Positions 34,411 to 42,505 of a stretch of 53,759 nucleotides of DNA are shown here, piece after piece (within the stretch, counting starts at the first letter, position 1; every line of letters begins with the position of its first letter). The translations under genes were made by a program, and so were the position numbers. Location of the stretch: positions 1-53,759 of the forward strand of contig JACPOW010000019.1 in NCBI GenBank assembly GCA_016191335.1. Direction: 5' to 3'. Origin of the DNA: Elusimicrobiota bacterium. Its GTDB lineage: Bacteria; Elusimicrobiota; Elusimicrobia; UBA1565; UBA9628. The notes beneath the pieces are model-generated. The model did not search any database, was not told where the DNA came from, and saw only the letters and a list, made by a program, of their open reading frames with translations.

Positions 34411-35745
34411 CTACTGGGCGTTGTAGGCGAGAGGCATCGGCGCGGACTTGCCGCCGGCCCAGCGCACGCCGCGCCGGAGCTTGAGAGGCTGGCTCTTGCC
34501 GCGCAGGACGGAGACCTCGACTTCGGTCTCCGGCTTGCCGTAGAGGCGGTCGACGGCCTCGGCGAAGTCCATCTTCTCGGTCGGCTTGCCGCCGATCGCG
34601 TCGAGGCGGTCGCCGACCTTCAGGCCGGCGCTCTCGGCCGAGCGGCCGGAGATCGAGTGCGTGACCTCGAAGAGGCGGCGTCCGCCGTCCTCGACGGTCT
34701 TGACCCACAGGCCGGGGCCCGCGCGCCAGTAGGACGGCGGCTCGTCGATGACGAGGGGATCGAGGAGCTTCACGCGCAGGCGCGCGTCGGCGTCGAGCAC
34801 GGGCTCGAGCGCGCGGCGCTTGGCGTCGGGCAGCGGCGCCGCCGCGACGAGGGTGCCGCCGGGGGCGACGCGGGCCATGCGCTGGTCGCCGGAGACGGCG
34901 GTGGCGTGGCCGAGCGTGGTGTAGGTCCCGCCGCCGGCGAGGTCGAGGGCGTAGAAGGCGAGGCGCACGGTGCGGGCCTGGCCGTCGTCCACGGCCTCGA
35001 TGACGCGGGCGCGCAGCTTGGAGCCGGGGGGCACGGCGAGGAAGTCGAGGGAGGCGTCCACGGTCAGGCCGGTCGCGGCCTCGGCGACGACCTCGTCGCC
35101 CTTCTTGAGGCCGGCGGGCAGGCCCTTGGGGAAGCGCACCCACAGGCCCTGGTCGGCGCGGACGGAGACGGTGAGCGGGCCCACGGCCTTGACCACGGCG
35201 CGGCCGTCGGCGACGGCCTGGTTCGAACGCTCGGCGGCCAGGGACCTCTCGTGCTCGGACAGGTCCTTGTCGCCGCGGGCGAAGTCGCGGGCCGGCGGCA
35301 CCTGAGCGGTCTCGAGCGGGACGACCTCGAGGCCGCGGCGGACGACGAGAGGCAGGCGCGTGCCGGGCGTCCAGGCGCGCAGGGCGGCGGCGACCTTGGC
35401 GCGGGAGGAAACGGCGCCGTCGACGCGCAGGACCTGGTCGCCGGGCTTGAGGCCGGCCTTCTCCGCGCGCGAGCCCGGGCGCACGAAGGCGACCAGGAGC
35501 GCGCCGTCCTGGGCGGCGAGGTCCGCGCCCAGGCCGAACAGGGCGGTCTCGTCGAGGGAGTCCGGGGACGGCGCGGGCGCCGCCTCGCGAGGGGCCGCCG
35601 CGGGCGTCTTGGCGGGGGCCGGCTTGGCGGCGGGCTTCGCGGGAGCGGCTTTGCGCGCGGGGCGCTTGGCCGCCGGGCGCGCGGTCGCGGCGTGGACGGG
35701 CAGGGAGACGGCGGCGATCAAGACGAGAGGGAGCAGTCGCATCAT
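34411..35745 (-). CDS. Exported protein with two PDZ domains
   Basis: 444 residues. A signal peptide (MMRLLPLVLIAAVSLPVHAA) is followed by an Ala/Lys/Pro linker to residue ~60. PDZ1 is about 66-145 (FVRPGSRAEKAGLKPGDQVL) and PDZ2 is near the C-terminus, ~360-430 (SGRSAESAGLKVGDRLDAIG). The middle is beta-rich and unrecognised. There is no protease domain, so a binding or scaffold role in the periplasm is likely. The start was set at 35745 because ATGATG overlaps the stop codon of the upstream gene (ATGA); the longer open frame is a shadow. It is the last gene of a three-gene operon. Confidence 0.8.
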   Translation of the reverse strand: MMRLLPLVLIAAVSLPVHAATARPAAKRPARKAAPAKPAAKPAPAKTPAAAPREAAPAPSPDSLDETALFGLGADLAAQDGALLVAFVRPGSRAEKAGLKPGDQVLRVDGAVSSRAKVAAALRAWTPGTRLPLVVRRGLEVVPLETAQVPPARDFARGDKDLSEHERSLAAERSNQAVADGRAVVKAVGPLTVSVRADQGLWVRFPKGLPAGLKKGDEVVAEAATGLTVDASLDFLAVPPGSKLRARVIEAVDDGQARTVRLAFYALDLAGGGTYTTLGHATAVSGDQRMARVAPGGTLVAAAPLPDAKRRALEPVLDADARLRVKLLDPLVIDEPPSYWRAGPGLWVKTVEDGGRRLFEVTHSISGRSAESAGLKVGDRLDAIGGKPTEKMDFAEAVDRLYGKPETEVEVSVLRGKSQPLKLRRGVRWAGGKSAPMPLAYNAQ

Positions 35746-37946
35746 TTCGCCTCGGCCTCCTTCGATTTGCGCGCCGGACGCTTCGCAGCTTTCTTCGCGG
35801 AAGGCTTCGGGGCGGGAGCGGGCGCGGCGGCCTTCGGGGCCGCCGCGGGGGCGGCCGCCTCCATGGCGGCCTTCTCGGCGGCGCCGGCGGCCTCGAGGCG
35901 ACGCGCGCGCTCGGCGCGGACCTCGTCGACGACGGAGGAGAGCGCGCCTTCGGACGGAAGGCGGCGGGAGGCCTCGCTCTCGGGCGGGGCGGTCAGGGCC
36001 TTCGAGGCCGCGAGGGTCAGGGCGGCGGCGCGCTTGGACTCGGCGCCGAAGCAGTTCGCGTTCAGGGCGCCGAGGCGGGCGGTCACCGGGCGCAGTATGT
36101 CGAGGCGGCGGGCCGGGGCCGCCTCGGCCTCCGCCTTGGCGAGGGATCTCCCGAGCTCGTCGCGCCAGGCGATGTCGCGGGTCAGGCCGGCGAACTCCGT
36201 CTTCGCGGCGGTCGCCTCCTCGGCGACCTTGCCGCAGCGGGCTCCCGGATCGGCCTCGAGGGAGGCGAGCGCCTCGGACCAGCGCTCGCGGGCGTCGTCG
36301 AGGCGGCAGGACTTGCTCTTGGAGCGGGCCTCGGAGGAGGCCTTCAGGAACCAGGCCTGATCCGCGGCGCGGCGCTTGATCGTGGCGCGCAGGGAGTGGA
36401 GCTCGGGCAGGTCCTTGTCGCAGCCGGCGGGCAGGCGCGAGGAGAGCTTGATGGCCTCGTCGACCCGGGCGGACTCGTACTTGCACAGCTGCGGGGCGGA
36501 GTCGGCCCGCGCCAGGATCAGGGCCTCGTCGCGCTTCGCCAGGACCTCGCCGTCGGCCTTCGCGGCTTCGCGGGCCTTGCGGGCCCTGTCCGCGAGCGCC
36601 TTGTACTGCGGCTTGACCTTGGCCGGCTCGGCGACCAGGGCCTCGAGCGCGGCGTAGGCGGCCTCGGCGTCCTTCGGCCGGCAGGCGGCGCGAAGGCCCG
36701 CGGCCTCGGACTCCTTGATCAACGCGAGCTCGAAGTCGGGGGCGAGAGGGACCTCGACCCGCTCGGTGTGGGGGAAGCCCGCGGCCGACACCAGGGAGAC
36801 GACCGAGAACGGACGGGGCTCCGTGATCTTGATCGTCCGGGCGAACGGGTAGGGACCGCCGTTCTTGCGCTTGTTGACGCGCGTCTCGACGGAGGCGAAG
36901 CCGCGCTCGGTCTCGACGACGAGGCTCTCGTCGATGTCGGCCGACTCGCTCTCCTTGAGGCCGTCGACCCAATAGGCGCCGGAGACGACGGCGTCGTCGC
37001 CGAGCTCGTGCTGGCCGAGGCGCGTCGGCTCCTGCAGATGGAGGCCGGCGGACCGCAGCTTCGGCCCGCCCGCGGAGGCGGCGGCGCGGCTGGCGGCGGC
37101 TTCGAGGTCGGAGGGGAGGCTCGGGCGGGAGGACATGGCCTTGGCGATGGCGCGAAGATCCTCGAGCTCCTTCTTGACGGAGGCCTTGCCGAGGAGGTCG
37201 GCGGCGGCGGCGCGGGCCTTGGCGGCGGCCCAGCGGCGGCGCTCGTTGGAGAGGGTGCGGCGCATCTGAGCCTTCAGCTCCTCGGACAGGGCGCCGTGGG
37301 CGCTGTCGTAGGCGATGAGGGTCTCGGGGGCGGTCGCGCCGCGGGACGCGGCCTCGGCGGCGAACAGGGCCGCGGCGTCCTTGTCGGGACGCGGGCCCGC
37401 GAGCAGCTCGTCGAAGACCGTCTTGGCGAGGGCGGAGGGGTTCTCCAGCGCGTCGGCGTGGCGGCGCTCGATCAGCTCCTTGCCCCAGGCGGTGTCGAAG
37501 AGGTTCGGCCGTCCCGGCGCTCCGGAGAGGGAGGCGTTGGCCTGCTTCAGGGCCCAGCGCTCCTCGTGGCCGGCCTGCAGAAGGGAGGCCAGCGCGTGCA
37601 GCGACGGGGTCACCGCGCCGTCGAGGGGGAGGGCGCGGCAGGCGCCGAGGCCCAGGTCGGGGCCGGCGGGCTCGGCTTCGCGGCCGAGGGCGTCGGCGGC
37701 GGTGGCCAGAGCGAGGCAGGACGAGGCGGCCTGGGAGAGGGCGCCGAACGCCTTCCAGTGGACGGCGGCCAGGCGGCGGGCGCCGGGCTTGCCGTGGAGG
37801 ACGAGGACGCCTCGCGAGGCGAGGGTCTCGACGCCGGGCTCGCCGAACGACTCGGTGAGAAGGGCGAGCGGGGCGCTCGGAGCGGGCAGCTCAGCTCCGA
37901 GCGCAGGGGACGCCAGAAGGACCGCGAGCAAAGTAGCTTTTTTCAA
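35742..37946 (-). CDS. Ala-rich exported protein of unknown function, TTG start
   Basis: 734 residues. No in-frame ATG is suitably placed. A TTG at 37946 overlaps the upstream stop codon as TTGA and gives a good signal peptide (MKKATLLAVLLASPALGA). The body is helical and Ala/Glu/Lys-rich with possible TPR-like helical repeats (~440-640) around a beta-rich patch (GAYWVDGLKESESADIDES). The C-terminus is a Lys/Pro/Ala-rich tail. No family was recognised. It lies between a HAMP membrane protein and a double-PDZ protein, all with stop/start overlaps, so the three probably work together at the inner membrane and periplasm. Confidence 0.75.
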   Translation of the reverse strand: MKKATLLAVLLASPALGAELPAPSAPLALLTESFGEPGVETLASRGVLVLHGKPGARRLAAVHWKAFGALSQAASSCLALATAADALGREAEPAGPDLGLGACRALPLDGAVTPSLHALASLLQAGHEERWALKQANASLSGAPGRPNLFDTAWGKELIERRHADALENPSALAKTVFDELLAGPRPDKDAAALFAAEAASRGATAPETLIAYDSAHGALSEELKAQMRRTLSNERRRWAAAKARAAAADLLGKASVKKELEDLRAIAKAMSSRPSLPSDLEAAASRAAASAGGPKLRSAGLHLQEPTRLGQHELGDDAVVSGAYWVDGLKESESADIDESLVVETERGFASVETRVNKRKNGGPYPFARTIKITEPRPFSVVSLVSAAGFPHTERVEVPLAPDFELALIKESEAAGLRAACRPKDAEAAYAALEALVAEPAKVKPQYKALADRARKAREAAKADGEVLAKRDEALILARADSAPQLCKYESARVDEAIKLSSRLPAGCDKDLPELHSLRATIKRRAADQAWFLKASSEARSKSKSCRLDDARERWSEALASLEADPGARCGKVAEEATAAKTEFAGLTRDIAWRDELGRSLAKAEAEAAPARRLDILRPVTARLGALNANCFGAESKRAAALTLAASKALTAPPESEASRRLPSEGALSSVVDEVRAERARRLEAAGAAEKAAMEAAAPAAAPKAAAPAPAPKPSAKKAAKRPARKSKEAEAK

Positions 37947-38527
37947 ATATGGTACTTCGAGCACGTCTGGCGCAGGTGGTCGAGGGCCTTGGAGATGTCC
38001 TCCGAAGGCGCGGACTTCTCGACGGCTTCCAGCAAGGCGACGGCCTCGGCCAGGTGCGCGCGGTCGGCGGCGATCATCTTGCGCAGCTCGTCCTGCATGA
38101 GCTGGAACTCCCGGGCGAATTCCTGATGCGCGTCCGTCGTGCGGACGCGGACGGGAACGGCGAGGTTCCCGTGGCGCACGCGGGCGATGCCGGCGGAGAT
38201 CACGCGCAGGGGGCCGGCGAAGCGGTGCGACCAGAACAAGGTGACGAGGCCGCCCGCGAGCAGGGAGATCGCCGAGGCGAGGAGCAGGGGCGCGCGCAGG
38301 GCGCCCTTGATCCACTCGATGGAGTGGAAGATCTGACGGGAGGCGATCGAGGATTCCTGGACGCCGCGGAAGACGGAGAAGGCGGTCAGCAGCAGGCTCG
38401 CGGAGATCAGAAGGACGACGAAGCCGACCATCTGGAGCTGGAGGGGGGCGTCGACCCAGTACTGCTGCCTCTTATAGGAAGGCTTCGCGGGGGGCGTCTT
38501 TTCGTGGCCGTGAGCTTTTTGCGTCAT
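37943..38527 (-). CDS. Two-TM HAMP-domain membrane protein
   Basis: 194 residues. TM helices are about 30-52 and 75-97, separated by a short ~20-residue extracytoplasmic loop. A HAMP-like linker follows (HRFAGPLRVISAGIARVRHG, ~100-119), then a helical region to the end. There is no kinase, cyclase or chemotaxis domain, so it is probably a stand-alone signal relay or a scaffold. It is the first gene of the operon with the TTG-start protein and the PDZ protein; TATAAC on the reverse strand (38539-38534) lies 7 nt before its ATG. Confidence 0.8.
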   Translation of the reverse strand: MTQKAHGHEKTPPAKPSYKRQQYWVDAPLQLQMVGFVVLLISASLLLTAFSVFRGVQESSIASRQIFHSIEWIKGALRAPLLLASAISLLAGGLVTLFWSHRFAGPLRVISAGIARVRHGNLAVPVRVRTTDAHQEFAREFQLMQDELRKMIAADRAHLAEAVALLEAVEKSAPSEDISKALDHLRQTCSKYHI

Positions 38528-38533
38528 TGAGTG

Positions 38534-38539
38534 GTTATA
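38534..38539 (-). promoter_or_regulatory. -10 box TATAAC for the HAMP/PDZ operon
   Basis: It reads TATAAC on the reverse strand and ends 7 nt before the ATG at 38527, implying a leaderless mRNA. It lies in the 18-nt gap after panC. Confidence 0.55.
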
Positions 38540-38545
38540 GTAACT

Positions 38546-39346
38546 TTAGAGCCGGATGTTGTCAATCAGCCGCGTTTTCCCCAGGTAGGCGGCGGCCAGC
38601 AGGCGTCCGTCCAGGGGGGCGGCGTACTGGAGCTTGAGCCCCGTGCCGGCCAGCGCGTGGCGCACGGCGGCGGCCACGGTCTCGAGACGCGAGTGCGGGC
38701 GGCGGGCCTCCTTGCGTCCGGCCTCGAGGGCGCGGCGCAAGGCCGGGGCGGCGCGCCGCTCGGCGGGGGACAGGTAGGCGTTCCGGCTCGACATCGCCAG
38801 GCCGTCCTTCTCGCGGACGATCGGAACCCGCACTAAAACCACGCCGACGTCCAAATCCCGGATCATGGTCTCGAGTATCCTGACCTGCTGCCAATCCTTC
38901 TCTCCGAAGTAGGCTCTGTCGGCCTGGACCTGATTGAACAATTTCAGGACGACGGTCGCGACCCCACGGAAATGGCCCGGACGATATCTGCCGCAATACA
39001 GGTCGGAGAGCCCCTCCACCTCGACATGTGTCCGAAAGCCTTTCGGATACATCTCCTCCACGGACGGGGCATAGACGGCGGACGCCCCGGCGGCGGCGAC
39101 GAGCTTCCGGTCGGCGGGCAAGGCGCGGGGATAGCGGCCGTAGTCCTCGTTCGGGCCGAACTGGAGAGGATTGACGAAAACGGAGACTATCGTTTTGTCG
39201 TTCTCCCGCGCGGCCCGGCGTACCAGCGCCGCATGGCCCGGATGCAGGGCCCCCATCGTGGGGACGAATCCGACGCTAAGGCCTTTGCGTCGCCAGCCGT
39301 CGACGAGCACAGCCAGCGCCTTCTTGGTTCGGACGACCGGGATCAT
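38546..39346 (-). CDS. panC: Pantoate-beta-alanine ligase (pantothenate synthetase)
   Basis: 266 residues, slightly shorter than the usual ~280. Joins pantoate and beta-alanine with ATP to make pantothenate, the precursor of coenzyme A. The nucleotidyl-transferase HxGH motif is HPGH (35-38) after FVPTMGAL. NPLQFGPNEDYGRYPR, FGEKDWQQ and the KMSKS-like loop MSSRNAYLS are all present. The start at 39346 gives the standard N-terminus (MIPVVRTKKAL); upstream frame is shadow. It is the last gene of the dapB-folK-panB operon, 2 nt after the hydrolase gene. No panD is visible in the window. Confidence 0.95.
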   Translation of the reverse strand: MIPVVRTKKALAVLVDGWRRKGLSVGFVPTMGALHPGHAALVRRAARENDKTIVSVFVNPLQFGPNEDYGRYPRALPADRKLVAAAGASAVYAPSVEEMYPKGFRTHVEVEGLSDLYCGRYRPGHFRGVATVVLKLFNQVQADRAYFGEKDWQQVRILETMIRDLDVGVVLVRVPIVREKDGLAMSSRNAYLSPAERRAAPALRRALEAGRKEARRPHSRLETVAAAVRHALAGTGLKLQYAAPLDGRLLAAAYLGKTRLIDNIRL

Positions 39347-39348
39347 GG

Positions 39349-40227
39349 TCAAAGATTTCTCGAGAAGAAACCGACCACGCGCGTGTCGTATTCCATGCCC
39401 GCGGCCTCGCGGCATTTGGCGTGCCAGGCCTCCGGCACCATCCACAGCTGCTTCGGCTCGCGCGCGGCGTCGAAGACCTTCTTCACGTCCTCGGGGGTCA
39501 TCAGGCGGTCGAACTCGCCGCCGATCACGAGCAGGGGGCGCGGCGCGATCTTCGGCGCGGCCTCGACCGGGTTGAACTGGTCGATCTCCGGATCCTTCAC
39601 GCGCGAGCGCAGGATGAAGAGCGTGATCGCGACCAGCGGATAGTACGGGAGCTTCATGTTGTTCCACGCCCAGCGCTTGATCACGGTGCGGTAGTCGGAG
39701 AAGGGGCTCTCGACGACGGCGCAGCGCAGGTCAGGATGTTTAGGGAGGGAAGCGACGGTCACGGCGGCGCCCATGGACAGGCCGAAGACCCCGATCGAGT
39801 CGGACAGGCCGGGCTTGGACTTGCGCAGCCACTCGACCGCGGCGTCGAAGTCGATCGTCTCCAGGCCGCCGATGGTCGTGATCTCTCCCTCGCTCTCGCC
39901 GTGGGAGCGGAAGTCGAAGTACAGGAGGTTGAAGCCGCCGTTCTCGTTCAGGAAATAGGTCTGCTTGAGCAGCTCTCCCTTGTTGTCGCCCCAGCCGTGG
40001 CACATCACGATGGTGCGCCTGTCCCCGGTGAGCGAGGGGATGAACCAGCCCTTGAGCTCGAGGCCGTCGCGCGTCTTGAAGGCGATCTTCTCGTAGCGCA
40101 GGCCGAACTGCTCGGGGAATATCCACATCGGCGACATCGCCGGCGGGTGCAGGATGATGCCCGCGCCCCACCAGCACAGGGCGTAGACGGCGGCGGCGAG
40201 CAGGAGCGAGGCGGCCAGCCAGATCAT
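39349..40227 (-). CDS. Membrane-anchored alpha/beta hydrolase
   Basis: 292 residues. One N-terminal TM helix (~3-25) precedes an alpha/beta-hydrolase fold. The oxyanion region is VMCHGWGDNKG, the nucleophile elbow is GLSMG (Ser within VFGLSMGAAV), the acid is in GGEFDRLM and the histidine is in EAWHAK near the C-terminus. The layout matches the BAAT/YfhR-type serine hydrolases; the substrate is unknown. It is sandwiched between panB (ATGA overlap) and panC (2-nt gap), an unusual position for a hydrolase, so a link to pantothenate metabolism or simple operon insertion are both possible. Confidence 0.88.
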   Translation of the reverse strand: MIWLAASLLLAAAVYALCWWGAGIILHPPAMSPMWIFPEQFGLRYEKIAFKTRDGLELKGWFIPSLTGDRRTIVMCHGWGDNKGELLKQTYFLNENGGFNLLYFDFRSHGESEGEITTIGGLETIDFDAAVEWLRKSKPGLSDSIGVFGLSMGAAVTVASLPKHPDLRCAVVESPFSDYRTVIKRWAWNNMKLPYYPLVAITLFILRSRVKDPEIDQFNPVEAAPKIAPRPLLVIGGEFDRLMTPEDVKKVFDAAREPKQLWMVPEAWHAKCREAAGMEYDTRVVGFFSRNL

Positions 40228-41072
40228 TTTTGGGAGGTGAAGGAGTGCTCGGGGCCGGGGAAGGACCCGTCGCGGACCTCGCGGCAGTAGTCGCCGATCG
40301 CCTTGAGCGACTGCGCCCGCAGGTCGGCGTAACGCTTGACGAACTTGGTCGGGCCCGACTCGGTCAGGCCCAGCATGTCGTCGCTGACCAGCACCTGGCC
40401 GTCGCAGTGCGGGCCGGCGCCGATGCCGATCGTCGGGATCTGCAGGCGCTTGGTGATCTCCTTGGCGAGGTCGGCGGGGACGCACTCGAGCACCACCGCG
40501 GCGCAGCCGGCGCCCTCGAGTATGCGCGCCTCGGTGAGGATCTTCTCCGCGGCCTCGGGGCTGCGGCCCTGGACCTTGTAGCCGCCGAGGCGGTTGACCG
40601 CCTGGGGCGTCAGGCCGAGGTGGCCGAACACGGGGACGTTGATCTTGAGGAATTCCTTGATGGTCGAGGCGACCTCCATGCCGCCCTCGACCTTGACGGC
40701 GTGGGCGCCGCCTTCCTTCAGGAGGCGGCCGGCGTTGCGCACCGCCTCCTTGAGGTCGATCTCGTAGGAGAGGTAGGGCATGTCGGCCACGAGCAGGGCG
40801 CGGGACAGCCCGCGTTTGACCGCCTTCGTGTGGTGGACCATCTCGTCGATGGTGACGGGCAAGGTGCTCTCGTAGCCGAGCTTGGTCATGCCCACCGAGT
40901 CGCCGACGAGGACCACGTCCACGCCGGCTTCCTCGGCCAGGCGCGCGGTCGGGAAATCGTAGGCCGTGAGCATCGCGATCTTGACGCCCTTGCGCTTCAT
41001 GTCGAGGAGCGTGGAGACCGTGACGGCCTTCAGGGATCCGGCGTAAGCCGCGGGCTTGGTTTTATCGGCCAT
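40224..41072 (-). CDS. panB: 3-methyl-2-oxobutanoate hydroxymethyltransferase
   Basis: 282 residues, normal length. Transfers a hydroxymethyl group from methylene-tetrahydrofolate to ketoisovalerate, giving ketopantoate, the first step of pantothenate synthesis. Family motifs are MLTAYDFPTA (34-43), VGDSVGMTKLGYESTLPVT, AVKVEGG and IGIGAGPHCDGQVLVSDD. The ATG at 41072 was chosen over an upstream TTG; it overlaps the end of folK by 11 nt. It uses a folate cofactor, which fits its place directly after folK. Confidence 0.95.
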   Translation of the reverse strand: MADKTKPAAYAGSLKAVTVSTLLDMKRKGVKIAMLTAYDFPTARLAEEAGVDVVLVGDSVGMTKLGYESTLPVTIDEMVHHTKAVKRGLSRALLVADMPYLSYEIDLKEAVRNAGRLLKEGGAHAVKVEGGMEVASTIKEFLKINVPVFGHLGLTPQAVNRLGGYKVQGRSPEAAEKILTEARILEGAGCAAVVLECVPADLAKEITKRLQIPTIGIGAGPHCDGQVLVSDDMLGLTESGPTKFVKRYADLRAQSLKAIGDYCREVRDGSFPGPEHSFTSQK

Positions 41073-41535
41073 TCCGCCAGAGTTTAACAATTCGGGGGTC
41101 CGGCTTCATAGCCGTGAACCGTCGCCGCCAGGCGGGGCATACGTCCCCGAGCGGGGCCGCGGCGAAGGGTCTCGCGGCCATCGCCGCGTGAGGGACGGTC
41201 AGCCAGGGCGTGCGCACGCGCTCGGAGCCGAGCGACACGAGGTCCACGTCGAGCACGCGCGCGCCCCAGCGGCGGCCGGGGCGCCGTCCCGCGAGCGCCT
41301 CGAGGCGCTTGGCCTCGATGAGCAGGCCGGTCGCGGTGCGCGTCGTCTCGAGGGCGACCGCCTGGTTGAGGTAAGGCTTGTCGCTGGGGCCCACCGGCGC
41401 GGTCTCGTACACGCGGGAGGCCTTCAGCACGCGGCAGCCGTCGAGGGCGCCCAGGCCGGAGACGGCGCGGCGCAGGGCCGCGGCTCTGTCCCCGAGGTTC
41501 GCGCCGAGGAGGAGGAGCGCGCGGCGCGGCTTCAC
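41062..41535 (-). CDS. folK: 2-amino-4-hydroxy-6-hydroxymethyldihydropteridine pyrophosphokinase
   Basis: 157 residues, the usual size for HPPK, which transfers pyrophosphate to the pterin in folate synthesis. It opens with LLLLGANLGDR. The signature RRWGARVLDVDLVSLG (~88-103) carries the two metal-binding aspartates, and VPHAAMAARPF matches the conserved PHP-type loop. Translation starts at GTG, which overlaps the stop codon of the small membrane protein gene as GTGA. The 3' end overlaps panB by 11 nt. Confidence 0.93.
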   Translation of the reverse strand: MKPRRALLLLGANLGDRAAALRRAVSGLGALDGCRVLKASRVYETAPVGPSDKPYLNQAVALETTRTATGLLIEAKRLEALAGRRPGRRWGARVLDVDLVSLGSERVRTPWLTVPHAAMAARPFAAAPLGDVCPAWRRRFTAMKPDPRIVKLWRNGR

Positions 41536-41801
41536 TTCTTTCCGCGCCCGTGGCGCCTGTCGGCGCGGCGCAGGGCCTCGACGACCGCGGCGATCAGCGC
41601 CAGCGCGAGGAAGTTCCCGAGCTTGCCCTCTCCCGTCCCGAACCCGCCCTCGTAGACCATCGCGGTCCAGAGGAGCCAGAACACGATGCCGACGGCGGCC
41701 TGGCAGGCGACGAGCACGACGGCGAGATGGACCGGGTCGAAGCGGGGCGTCTCCGGGGTCTCCTCCTCGAACAGCTCGACCCAGGACCTCCAGAGCCTCA
41801 T
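41532..41801 (-). CDS. Small two-TM membrane protein, unknown function
   Basis: 89 residues. A short charged N-terminus (MRLWRSWVELFEEE) precedes two hydrophobic helices (~25-47 and ~58-74); the C-terminus is basic (RRADRRHGRGKK), so both ends are probably cytoplasmic. It overlaps dapB by ATGA and folK by GTGA, so it is tightly embedded in the operon. No family was recognised. The longer upstream frame is dapB's shadow. Confidence 0.75.
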   Translation of the reverse strand: MRLWRSWVELFEEETPETPRFDPVHLAVVLVACQAAVGIVFWLLWTAMVYEGGFGTGEGKLGNFLALALIAAVVEALRRADRRHGRGKK

Positions 41802-42490
41802 CGCAGCCCCATCAGGTCGAGCATGTCGTAGAGGCCCGGCTTCTTGCGCGCGGTCCACAGCGCCGCCTCGAGCGCGCCGAGCGCGAAGGCGTCCCGGGAC
41901 TCGGCGATGTGGGAGAGCGTCAGGCGTTCGAAGGGCCCGGCCAAGGTCAGGACGTGGTCGCCGACGACGCCGCCGACTCGCACGGAGGCGGTCGGCACCG
42001 GGTCGGCCGACGCGCGGCCTTCGTTGACGGCCTGGGCGATCCTCAGGGCCGTTCCGGAAGGGGCGTCTTTCTTCCCCTTATGGTGCGTCTCGACGATCGC
42101 GGCGTCGTAGCCGGGCAGGCGTCGCGCGGCGTCCTCGGCGAGATGGAGGAGCATGGTCACGCCGCGGCTGAAGTTCGGGGCCATGAACACCGCGGTCTTG
42201 CGCGCGGCGGAGGCGACCTGGGCGCGCTGGACGACGGACAGGCCGGTGGTCCCGGTGATGAACGGGACCTTGCTCCGGCCGCACGCGGCGGCGAAGCGGA
42301 CGCAGGATTCGGGGGTGGTGAAGTCGATCACCGCGCCGCACGCGGCCGCCTCGTCCTCGAACGCGGCGGCCTGCGCGCGGCCGACGCGGGCCAGGAGGTG
42401 GAAGCGCGGGTCCGTCGCGGCCAGGGCGGCGACGCGGGAGCCGGTCCGTCCCGTCGCTCCGCAGATCGCGATCTTGAGGGGGGTGGCCAT
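41798..42490 (-). CDS. dapB: 4-hydroxy-tetrahydrodipicolinate reductase
   Basis: 230 residues, slightly shorter than most DapB proteins (240-270). Reduces hydroxy-tetrahydrodipicolinate to tetrahydrodipicolinate in lysine and diaminopimelate synthesis. The nucleotide-binding motif is ICGATGRTGSRV (9-20), ITGTTGL follows, and the catalytic motif is ETHHKGKKDAPSGTA with the His-His pair and lysine. It is the first gene of the operon continuing to panC. TATAAT on the reverse strand (42505-42500) lies 10 nt before its ATG. Confidence 0.95.
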   Translation of the reverse strand: MATPLKIAICGATGRTGSRVAALAATDPRFHLLARVGRAQAAAFEDEAAACGAVIDFTTPESCVRFAAACGRSKVPFITGTTGLSVVQRAQVASAARKTAVFMAPNFSRGVTMLLHLAEDAARRLPGYDAAIVETHHKGKKDAPSGTALRIAQAVNEGRASADPVPTASVRVGGVVGDHVLTLAGPFERLTLSHIAESRDAFALGALEAALWTARKKPGLYDMLDLMGLR

Positions 42491-42499
42491 GGTCCGTGG

Positions 42500-42505
42500 A
42501 TTATA
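42500..42505 (-). promoter_or_regulatory. -10 box TATAAT for the dapB-panC operon
   Basis: A consensus TATAAT on the reverse strand ends 10 nt before the dapB ATG, giving a leader of about 3 nt. It overlaps the stop codon of the upstream PAS kinase gene. Confidence 0.65.

Noticed and set aside
41073-41090. TTG start of panB six codons upstream
   Set aside because: No ribosome site supports it, and the ATG at 41072 gives a standard N-terminus with an 11-nt overlap to folK.
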